Source: an uncultured Maritalea sp. (GTDB lineage: Bacteria > Pseudomonadota > Alphaproteobacteria > Rhizobiales > Devosiaceae). Taken from it: a stretch of DNA of 5,909 nt. Below the pieces are notes generated by a model. The model saw only the letters and a program-made list of their open reading frames with translations, did no database searches and had not been told where the DNA came from. Of the stretch, positions 1 through 5,103 are shown one piece after another. Both the position numbers and the translations under genes were made by a program. The stretch lies in assembly GCA_913055925.1 (NCBI GenBank), contig CAJXLH010000181.1, positions 1 through 5,909 of the forward strand. The letters are read 5' to 3'. Each line of letters begins with the position of its first letter. The stretch's first letter is position 1.

Positions 1-851
1 CAAAAGAAGAACGCGCCCAAAACTTCGGCCTTGTCGGCGCAGCATTTGGTGCCGGACTTTTGGTCGGCCCCGCCATTGGTGGTCAATTGGGTGAATTTGG
101 CACACGTTGGCCGTTTTTCTTGGCGGCGGGCTTGGCATTCGTGAACCTGATTTTTGGGCTATTTGTGCTTCCGGAAAGCCTTGGCATGCGCAAGCGTCGC
201 CGCTTTAACGCCAAACGCGCAAATCCGCTCGGCACTGTTTTGGCCATGCGCGAATTCCCATTCGTTCTGTCATTCTTGGGCGTCTTGTTTTTCTTCTCAC
301 TTGCCGTGCAGTTCTTCCAAAGCACGTGGAGCTTTTTCACCATTGAACGGTTCCAATGGACATATGCGCAAACAGGCTATGCCCTCACCGCCTTTGGTTT
401 GATGTTTGCCATTGTACAAGGCGCGCTTATTCGCCCAGCGATCAAGACGCTGAAAGAAACATGGACCGTGGTCATCGGCCTTGTTTTCGCTGCCTTCGGC
501 TTTTTCGGCATGGCCTTTATCGACACGGTCGTCGGACTTTACATCTTCATGATCCCTGGCGCACTGAGCGGCCTGGTGGTACCCGGTCTCAACGGGCTAA
601 TGTCAAACCGCGTGGCGGACAATGCGCAAGGTGAATTACAAGGCGGCGTGAATGCCGTAAACTCGCTCACTATGATCGTCGGCCCATTGGTGGCCACTCA
701 ATTGTTCACCCGCTTTACAGCCAATGCAGACGCCGCCACATACTTCCCGGGCGTTGCGTTTTTTGGCGCAGGTGTTTCGATTGTCGTCGGCGCTTTCATA
801 TTCTTTCAAGCGTCGGTGCGATCCAGAAAATTTGCGCAGAACCGCGCTTAA
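1..851 (+). CDS. TetA-like MFS drug/tetracycline exporter, C-terminal part (5' end outside window)
   Basis: The reading frame is open from base 3 to the TAA at 849-851, giving 282 visible residues; the N-terminal 110-130 residues of a usual 400-residue, 12-helix exporter lie upstream. The visible part opens with a charged stretch and then the family's helix-5 antiporter motif (G18, G22, P23, G26, G27 of the visible part). It continues with helix 6 ending in VLPES (about 36-59), the basic central loop (RKRRRF, about 63-68), and six further hydrophobic segments near 85-104, 121-142, 154-173, 178-199, 221-236 and 248-269. This matches the TCR/Tet branch of the major facilitator superfamily, inner-membrane proton antiporters that expel drugs. 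The exact substrate cannot be read from sequence; many chromosomal homologues do not confer tetracycline resistance. A TTG at 60 is internal, not the start. The stop overlaps that of the convergent downstream gene. Confidence 0.85.
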   Translation, partial: KEERAQNFGLVGAAFGAGLLVGPAIGGQLGEFGTRWPFFLAAGLAFVNLIFGLFVLPESLGMRKRRRFNAKRANPLGTVLAMREFPFVLSFLGVLFFFSLAVQFFQSTWSFFTIERFQWTYAQTGYALTAFGLMFAIVQGALIRPAIKTLKETWTVVIGLVFAAFGFFGMAFIDTVVGLYIFMIPGALSGLVVPGLNGLMSNRVADNAQGELQGGVNAVNSLTMIVGPLVATQLFTRFTANADAATYFPGVAFFGAGVSIVVGAFIFFQASVRSRKFAQNRA

Positions 852-1777
852 CTATTTGACCATTTCTGATAGATCAAATCGGCCACCATCAAGTCGAGAT
901 GCGCGCCGCCACCGTTTTTGAATACGGTGATTTCATCTGGCGATTGCCGACCCTTGTGATGGCCATTTGCCAGATCATAGAAATCTGCGCACACATCAGA
1001 TTCGGTTATCGCGCCTTCCTGAATAGGAAGGATCAATTCACCGATTTCATGAATAGTTGTTTCGCGCGAATCTACAAACAGCTCCCCTTTTTGCATTAGC
1101 GCATTGTCAGCCTCCCGCATGTCCGGCAAAAATGCGCCGATCAAATCAACGTGGGTACCCGGGGTGAGCCACTCACCCTTAATGAATGGCGTGCGCGCCA
1201 TGGTTGCACTGGTGACAATATCCGCCGCAGCGACACCCGCGGCCAAGTCTGCACAATGTGTGCAATCCATCTTCTCCGCCAAGCTTTTCGCGTTATCAGC
1301 TGTGCGGCTCCACACCGCAACTTCTTCCAGCATTGGAAACTCCGAGCGATAAGCCTCAATTAATGAGGTCGCGACCACCCCAGAGCCAATGACGAGCAGT
1401 TTTGAAGGGTTATTGGGGGCGAGAAGCCTAGCACCGAGAATACTGTCACTGGCCGTTTTCCATTTCGTGACCAATTGCCCATCAATCAACGCCTTAATGG
1501 TACCAGAGTCATGGTCGAAGAGCACCACCACAGATTCAATGGTTGGAATGGGCGGCGTACGCTCGGCATTGTCGGGAAAAATCGTCACAGATTTAAGCGC
1601 GAGCCCAAGCCCGTTGATCCACGCCGCGCGGTTGAGCATCGAGCGTTTGCCTTCTTCAAGCGCCAAGTCACCAAGTTTTGCTTTACCTTGCTGATGACCC
1701 GCAAATATCGCATCGGCCATCTCCCGCCAATCAAGCTTGTGTTCAACTTCTTCAATTGAAATGAATGGAATCGACAT
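848..1777 (-). CDS. ornithine cyclodeaminase / mu-crystallin family protein
   Basis: A 309-residue protein of the usual family length. Start: the ATG at 1777 follows GGGGAG (1787-1782) with a 4-base gap; the in-frame TTG at 1789 would place that ribosome site inside the gene, so I prefer the ATG. The family dimerisation and substrate part covers about 1-120, then a Rossmann NAD(P) fold begins at VIGSGVVA (129-136). The conserved DLIGAFLPDMREAD (211-224) and DEITVFKNGG (281-290) segments follow. Characterised members convert ornithine to proline and ammonia, or reduce or oxidise related amino and imino acids (alanine dehydrogenase, ketimine reductase). Here the segment that usually reads RTA, whose arginine binds the substrate carboxylate in ornithine cyclodeaminase, reads KTAS (K107), so the substrate is open. 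It is separated from the upstream minus-strand gene by a terminator, so it likely has its own promoter in 1778-1875. I do not assign a specific symbol. Confidence 0.85.
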   Translation of the reverse strand: MSIPFISIEEVEHKLDWREMADAIFAGHQQGKAKLGDLALEEGKRSMLNRAAWINGLGLALKSVTIFPDNAERTPPIPTIESVVVLFDHDSGTIKALIDGQLVTKWKTASDSILGARLLAPNNPSKLLVIGSGVVATSLIEAYRSEFPMLEEVAVWSRTADNAKSLAEKMDCTHCADLAAGVAAADIVTSATMARTPFIKGEWLTPGTHVDLIGAFLPDMREADNALMQKGELFVDSRETTIHEIGELILPIQEGAITESDVCADFYDLANGHHKGRQSPDEITVFKNGGGAHLDLMVADLIYQKWSNS

Positions 1778-1847
1778 AGTGCTCCCCAATACAAACTTTG
1801 GTTAGCCAATTGCACTTCAACAAAACAATCAAGCCCAAAGAGCTTAA

Positions 1848-1867
1848 TTTAGGATATTTTATCCAAA
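1848..1867. repeat. AT-rich dyad upstream of the cyclodeaminase gene, possible operator
   Basis: GGATA (1852-1856) and TATCC (1860-1864) form a perfect inverted repeat around TTT, with partial symmetry extending outward on both sides. It lies about 75 bases upstream of the ATG at 1777 and beyond the terminator of the preceding gene. By eye, 11 of 15 positions from 1850 fit the E. coli Lrp consensus (YAGHAWATTWTDCTR). Lrp/AsnC-type control of an amino-acid enzyme would be sensible, but this is inference from a short AT-rich site that chance could produce. Confidence 0.25.
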
Positions 1868-1875
1868 CCACGACT

Positions 1876-1905
1876 AAAAAAGAAAACCCGCGTCGAAACG
1901 CGGGT
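1876..1905 (-). terminator. intrinsic terminator of the manC-type gene
   Basis: On the minus strand an 8-bp perfect GC-rich stem (ACCCGCGT, 1905-1898, pairing with ACGCGGGT, 1893-1886) is closed by a TTCG tetraloop (1897-1894). It runs into the T-rich tail TTTCTTTTTT (1885-1876). The stem starts 27 bases after the TGA of the 1933-3369 gene. On the plus strand the hairpin is followed by TCAAAATTC, so it works only for minus-strand transcription. It isolates the cyclodeaminase gene as a separate transcription unit. Confidence 0.92.
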
Positions 1906-1932
1906 CAAAATTCTATATCAATTTGTTCGCAA

Positions 1933-3369
1933 TCAAGTGCGTCCAAACTCGTCTTCGAGACGCACAATGTCGTCTTCGCCGAGATAGGAACCTGTTTGCA
2001 CTTCGATCAGCTCGAGCAAGATCTTACCGTGGTTGGCAAGTCGGTGCACGGCCCCTTGCGGTATGTAAACTGATTGGTTTTCGCCAAGCATTTGCACCTT
2101 ATCGTCAACGGTGACCTCTGCCGTGCCACGCACAACCACCCAATGCTCTGAACGGTGATGGTGCTTTTGCAGCGAAAGCTGCTTGCCTGGCTTCACAAAC
2201 AAGCGTTTCACTTGGAAGCGTTCGCCCATCGCAAGCGATGAATAACCACCCCATGGGCGATAACAAGTGCGATGTGTCTCGGTAAGCGGCGCGGTGCGCT
2301 CGTCATTCTTTAGAACTTTAACGAGGTTGCCAACTTGCTGTGTTTTATCAAGCGAGCCCACAAAGATCGCATCTTCGCTGACCACAACGGCCACATCAGA
2401 AAGCCCATTAACAGTGACCTGCCCCGTTTCGGAATAAACAAGGCTGTTTTTGGTTTCAGAAAGCAGCACATCGCCAACCGCGACGTTGCCCGCTTCGTCT
2501 TGATCTCCAGATTTCCAAACGGCATCCCAGCTACCAAGGTCTGACCATTGAATAGCCGCCGGCACAACAGCTGCGCGCGCGGTTTTTTCAAAGATCGCAT
2601 AATCGATTGAAATGTCGGGCGCTTTGGCAAAGTTTGCCTCGTCCAACCGCACAAAATCGAGATCGATTGTTGCTTTCTCAACGGCAGGGGCTACCGCTGC
2701 TGCAACTTCAGGCGCAAGTTCTTCGCACTCGCTCAACAAAACGTCTCGATCATAAAGGAAGCTGCCTGAATTCCACAAATGCGCACCGCCCGCGACCAAG
2801 CGTTCAGCATTTTCTAAGTCAGGTTTTTCAACGAACTGCGCGACTTTGAAGCCGCCGCACTCCAAGGCTTCGCCCTTTTCAATATAGCCGTAGCCGGTGG
2901 CAGGCTCCGTCGGGTCGATACCGAACGTCACCAAATAGCCTTCACTAGCGCATTTCGCTGCTTCATTGACAGCGTTGTGATAGGCGCCGCTTTCAATAAT
3001 GTGGTGATCTGAGGCCAAAGTGTAGATCAGCTTGTCGTCCGAACCAGAGTGTTCGAGATATTTCGCCGCCGCATACATGGCCGCAGAAGTATTGCGCGCA
3101 ACAGGTTCCAAAAGGATTGCGCCAAGATCAACACCGATTTCTTGAGCCTGCTCAGCCACCAAAAACCGATATTCGGTGTTGGTGATAATGACGGGTGCCG
3201 CAAAGATTTCACTGTTGCTCACACGCTGCAACGTCTGTTGGAAAAGGCTCTCATCCCCAGCAAGCGACAAGAATTGTTTTGGCCGAGATGAACGAGAAAT
3301 TGGCCACAGTCTCGTGCCCTTCCCGCCTGCCATAATTACAGGAACAATACGCCCAAAACTTCCCGACAT
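1933..3369 (-). CDS. manC: bifunctional mannose-1-phosphate guanylyltransferase / mannose-6-phosphate isomerase (type II)
   Basis: A 478-residue cytoplasmic enzyme of the normal length for the AlgA/XanB/CpsB/ManC family. The N-terminal nucleotidyltransferase domain (about 8-290) transfers GMP from GTP to mannose-1-phosphate. It shows the signature GGKGTRLWPISRSSRPKQF at 15-33, FVEKP at 179-183, WNSGSF at 199-204, SIDYAIFEKT at 254-263 and WSDLGSWDA at 275-283. The C-terminal cupin domain (about 365-478) isomerises fructose-6-phosphate and mannose-6-phosphate. It shows RPWGGY (371-376), the metal-binding QKHHHRSEHW (401-410) and YIPQGAVHRL (435-444), so both active sites look intact. The product GDP-mannose feeds exopolysaccharide, O-antigen or fucose pathways. 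ATG at 3369 is preceded by GGAG (3381-3378) with an 8-base gap. No phosphomannomutase or glycosyltransferase gene adjoins it, and a terminator follows, so it appears to be transcribed alone. algA, xanB and cpsB are alternative names. Confidence 0.95.
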   Translation of the reverse strand: MSGSFGRIVPVIMAGGKGTRLWPISRSSRPKQFLSLAGDESLFQQTLQRVSNSEIFAAPVIITNTEYRFLVAEQAQEIGVDLGAILLEPVARNTSAAMYAAAKYLEHSGSDDKLIYTLASDHHIIESGAYHNAVNEAAKCASEGYLVTFGIDPTEPATGYGYIEKGEALECGGFKVAQFVEKPDLENAERLVAGGAHLWNSGSFLYDRDVLLSECEELAPEVAAAVAPAVEKATIDLDFVRLDEANFAKAPDISIDYAIFEKTARAAVVPAAIQWSDLGSWDAVWKSGDQDEAGNVAVGDVLLSETKNSLVYSETGQVTVNGLSDVAVVVSEDAIFVGSLDKTQQVGNLVKVLKNDERTAPLTETHRTCYRPWGGYSSLAMGERFQVKRLFVKPGKQLSLQKHHHRSEHWVVVRGTAEVTVDDKVQMLGENQSVYIPQGAVHRLANHGKILLELIEVQTGSYLGEDDIVRLEDEFGRT

Positions 3370-3403
3370 TAAAATAACTCCAGCTAAAACCTAAACACGA
3401 GGG

Positions 3404-3430
3404 GATATAGTCATCTTCATACCAATGCAA
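3404..3430 (-). promoter_or_regulatory. weak candidate sigma-70-type promoter for manC
   Basis: On the minus strand TATATC (3409-3404) resembles a -10 box and TTGCAT (3430-3425) a -35 box, with a 15-base gap that is shorter than the usual 16-18. The -10 lies about 35 bases upstream of the ATG at 3369. A poor -35 and short spacing would fit an activator-dependent promoter. The inverted repeat at 3435-3452 sits directly upstream, where an activator would bind. This is inference from position and weak box matches. Confidence 0.25.
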
Positions 3431-3434
3431 ACCC

Positions 3435-3452
3435 CATTTGGCCAGCCAAATG
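3435..3452. repeat. perfect 8-bp inverted repeat upstream of manC (proximal box)
   Basis: CATTTGGC (3435-3442) and GCCAAATG (3445-3452) are exact reverse complements separated by two bases. The site is 66-83 bases upstream of the manC ATG and about 100 upstream of the tRNA-Leu gene. No T-run follows on either strand, so it is not a simple terminator. Its arms share the form CAWTTGG / CCAAWTG with the second dyad at 3480-3498. A dimeric DNA-binding regulator is the natural reading, but no regulator is identified. Confidence 0.5.
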
Positions 3453-3479
3453 AAGTTGCACCGCTTTCATACGCGATAT

Positions 3480-3498
3480 CAATTGGAAACGCCAATTG
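3480..3498. repeat. perfect 7-bp inverted repeat upstream of manC (distal box)
   Basis: CAATTGG (3480-3486) and CCAATTG (3492-3498) are exact reverse complements around a 5-base centre. The arms differ from the 3435-3452 dyad at a single position per arm, and the two centres are about 45 bases apart. The site is 54 bases upstream of the tRNA-Leu gene, so it could serve either direction. Function is inferred. Confidence 0.45.
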
Positions 3499-3551
3499 CC
3501 CATTGAAATCATTTTCGAATTATGACAAACCGAGCGCACGCGATTTGCGAT

Positions 3552-3638
3552 GCGGACGTGGTGAAATTGGTAAACACAAGGGACTTAAAATCCCTCGCCT
3601 TAATCGGCTTACGGGTTCAAGTCCCGTCGTCCGCACCA
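3552..3638 (+). tRNA. tRNA-Leu (anticodon UAA)
   Basis: A complete class II tRNA of 87 bases with the CCA end encoded. The acceptor stem GCGGACG (3552-3558) pairs with CGTCCGC (3628-3634), followed by discriminator A3635 and CCA at 3636-3638. The D arm has GTG/CAC with GG in the loop. The anticodon stem AGGGA/TCCCT (3579-3583, 3591-3595) encloses CTTAAAA, with anticodon TAA at 3586-3588. A long variable arm (about 3596-3610) forms GCC/GGC. The T arm ACGGG/CCCGT (3611-3615, 3623-3627) encloses TTCAAGT. The anticodon, long variable arm and discriminator A all indicate leucine, reading UUA and UUG codons. It stands alone on the plus strand between two minus-strand genes. I see no duplicated 3' end nearby, so no sign of an integrated element. 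Confidence 0.97.
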
Positions 3639-3699
3639 ATCGAGTTGGTTTTGCAAAGCAAAATCAAATGATCCAGTGATTCATTTGAAAACGAAGTTT

Positions 3700-3723
3700 G
3701 CCCGGCAGCTAAAGCGGCAGGGC
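3700..3723 (-). terminator. probable terminator of the cinA-gpt transcript
   Basis: On the minus strand GCCCTGCCGC (3723-3714) folds onto GCTGCCGGGC (3709-3700) around TTTA. The fold has ten positions, with one U-G wobble and one C-U mismatch. The complementary plus-strand fold has two purine-purine mismatches instead, which favours function in minus-strand RNA. It starts 19 bases after the gpt stop at 3742. The tail AAACTTCGTTTTC is only moderately T-rich, so the call is tentative. A second minus-strand hairpin (TCAAATGA at 3688-3681, TCATTTGA at 3671-3664) followed by TTTTG may back it up. Confidence 0.45.
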
Positions 3724-3741
3724 TCATCCCCGAAATTTACC

Positions 3742-4248
3742 CTAGTCTTCAGCACCCTCTCGGATCGGCGGCGCGTAGGAAACATCCATATCCCACGGGA
3801 AGTAGATCCAAGTGTCTTGAGAGACTTCGGTAACAAAACTATCCACCAAGTCACGGGCCAATGGCTTTGCGTAGACGGTGGCGAAATGTGCGTTTGGCAG
3901 CATGGCGCGCACAGCGCGACCCGTTTTGCCTGTGTCGACAAGGTCATCAATGATGAGGACTTTTTTGTCTTCTGCCGCATCCAACGCCAAAACGTCTTCC
4001 GCAATTGATTTAAGCACCACCAAATCGCCTTGGTCTTTGTAGTCGTGGTATGAAGCAATCGCGACGCTTTCGATCAGGCGAATGCCCAGTTCACGCGCAA
4101 TAATAGCTGCAGGCACCAAGCCGCCCCGTGTGATGCAAACACAGGCATCAAATGGCCCCTCAGAATTCAAGCGCCAAGCGAGTGCGCGCGAGTCGCGGTG
4201 GAACTGGTCCCAAGATACCGGGAAAGACTTATTCTGCGGAGCGCTCAT
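3742..4248 (-). CDS. gpt: xanthine (guanine) phosphoribosyltransferase
   Basis: A 168-residue type I phosphoribosyltransferase that salvages xanthine and guanine (hypoxanthine weakly) by joining them to PRPP, giving XMP or GMP and pyrophosphate. It acts at the cytoplasmic face of the membrane in E. coli. Visible features are the ITRGGL loop (39-44), the flexible-loop region SYHDYKDQGD (66-75), and the PRPP-binding signature VLIIDDLVDTGKTG (97-110) with its paired aspartates. KP at 128-129 and TWIYFPWDM (146-154) mark the purine pocket, as in E. coli Gpt. It is slightly longer than the 152-residue E. coli enzyme, mostly at the N-terminus and loop. ATG at 4248 is preceded by GAGGA (4260-4256) with a 7-base gap. 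That site contains part of the stop codon of the upstream gene, so translation of the two is probably coupled in one operon. Confidence 0.95.
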   Translation of the reverse strand: MSAPQNKSFPVSWDQFHRDSRALAWRLNSEGPFDACVCITRGGLVPAAIIARELGIRLIESVAIASYHDYKDQGDLVVLKSIAEDVLALDAAEDKKVLIIDDLVDTGKTGRAVRAMLPNAHFATVYAKPLARDLVDSFVTEVSQDTWIYFPWDMDVSYAPPIREGAED

Positions 4249-4258
4249 CTGCTGGTCC

Positions 4259-5017
4259 TCAAATCTTCAATTTCTTATTCGTCGCGGTCTCAATGATCTC
4301 GCGCACTTTTTGTGTAGCTTCGTCCAGCAAATCTTTGTCAGGCGAACGCAAAACAATTTGCGTCATATATTTGTCCGACCCCATTTGCGGATAAGAGCCA
4401 ATTTTGACCGTTGGGTAAGAGTTTTGCAATGCCGCAAGACCAGAAGAAAGCGAACTTTCCCCAACATGCGAGTCGCAAGAGGCCGTATATTGCTGAACTC
4501 CTGTATCAAGCTCGGGTGCAATGGCTTCGAGCATACCCTGCATGATCTTTGGCACGCCTGCCATCACAAACACATTGCCGATCTTGATTCCCGGCGCACC
4601 TGAAACGGTATTGGGAATCAATTCACCCCCCACAGGGATACGCGCCATGCGCAATCGCCCCTCATTCATGGGGTAATCAGTAAAGCGGTCTTGCATCATT
4701 TTGATCGCGCGATCATCGACTTTCAGCTCAACCCCAAATGCATCAGCAACCGCGTCGGCAGTGATGTCGTCGTGCGTTGGGCCAATGCCCCCTGTCGTAA
4801 AGACATAAGTGTAGCGCTCACGCAGCGCATTTACTGCCTCGACAATGTTTGAAATTTCATCAGAAACGATGCGCACTTCTGTGAGTTCGATCGACAAATC
4901 GGCACAAAAATCGGCAACAGTGCCGATGTTTTTGTCCTTTGTGCGGCCGGACAATATCTCGTCGCCGATCACAATCATTCCAGCTGTTACACGATTTGCT
5001 TGAACTTCTTTTGTCAT
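4259..5017 (-). CDS. CinA N-terminal-type / MoCF molybdopterin-binding-domain protein
   Basis: A 252-residue protein of the competence/damage-inducible protein A family (COG1058). The MoCF_biosynth fold covers about 11-170, with GDEILSGRTKDKN at 18-30, the glycine-rich TTGGIGPTHDDITADAVA at 74-91 and PGIKIGNVFVMAGVP at 142-156. The COG1058-specific tail (about 185-250) includes GESSLSSGL and KIGSYPQMG. The C-terminal nicotinamide-nucleotide deamidase (PncC) domain of full CinA is absent. Single-domain versions are common in alphaproteobacteria, so I do not call it truncated. Related proteins act as ADP-ribose or CoA pyrophosphatases or bind molybdopterin; the true reaction here is unknown. 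ATG at 5017 follows AAGGTGAG at close spacing. It ends 10 bases before the gpt ATG and is the first gene of that operon, divergent from sfsA. Databases may label it cinA or moaB-like. Confidence 0.88.
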   Translation of the reverse strand: MTKEVQANRVTAGMIVIGDEILSGRTKDKNIGTVADFCADLSIELTEVRIVSDEISNIVEAVNALRERYTYVFTTGGIGPTHDDITADAVADAFGVELKVDDRAIKMMQDRFTDYPMNEGRLRMARIPVGGELIPNTVSGAPGIKIGNVFVMAGVPKIMQGMLEAIAPELDTGVQQYTASCDSHVGESSLSSGLAALQNSYPTVKIGSYPQMGSDKYMTQIVLRSPDKDLLDEATQKVREIIETATNKKLKI

Positions 5018-5042
5018 TCGCTCACCTTACCCTAGTTCCTTT

Positions 5043-5076
5043 TTGATGGCTGAGCATCAACTCAAATGCAAGCCAT
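5043..5076. repeat. two overlapping dyads between divergent cinA-type and sfsA genes
   Basis: TTGATG (5043-5048) and CATCAA (5055-5060) form a perfect inverted repeat with a 6-base centre. Overlapping it, ATGGCT (5046-5051) pairs with AGCCAT (5071-5076) and GCAT (5054-5057) with ATGC (5066-5069), making a longer interrupted dyad. The two folds exclude each other. They sit in the 86-base divergent intergenic region, so an operator serving both directions or a leader hairpin are possible. No function is shown. Confidence 0.3.
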
Positions 5077-5093
5077 TTCCCCTTGCGCACAAC

Positions 5094-5097
5094 GGAG
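5094..5097 (+). promoter_or_regulatory. ribosome binding site that sets the sfsA start
   Basis: GGAG lies 6 bases before the GTG at 5104. The longer frame from TTG at 5083 would put this site inside the coding region and has no comparable site of its own. The GTG start also gives the family's usual N-terminus, a few residues before the LIKRYKRFLADV segment. Confidence 0.8.
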
Positions 5098-5103
5098 ATA
5101 AGT

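Noticed and set aside
1389..1694. Open frame of 101 codons on the plus strand opposite the cyclodeaminase gene
   Set aside because: Shadow of a conserved coding region; no plausible ribosome site or recognisable domain.
3496..3526. Possible tRNA-Leu promoter: TTGCCC (3496-3501) with TATGAC (3521-3526), followed by a GC-rich stretch before the tRNA
   Set aside because: The gap is 19 bases and both boxes match poorly; the alternative TTGAAA at 3503 is only 12 bases away. A promoter must lie here but I cannot place it.
3635..3652. ACCAA-TCGAG-TTGGT followed by TTT as a terminator for tRNA-Leu
   Set aside because: The stem is only five pairs, AT-containing, and uses the CCA end of the mature tRNA; the T-run is short. 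Not strong enough to call.
3552..3700. tRNA-Leu as an integration site for a mobile element
   Set aside because: The tRNA is intact, no second copy of its 3' end is seen in the window, and there is no integrase or phage-like gene nearby.
3676..4008. Open frame of 110 codons on the plus strand opposite gpt
   Set aside because: It lies antisense to a well-supported phosphoribosyltransferase gene, lacks a ribosome site, and its composition is that of a shadow frame.
4082..4603. Open frame of 173 codons on the plus strand opposite the gpt and CinA-type genes
   Set aside because: It spans the antisense of two recognised genes and the junction between them, with no family features of its own.
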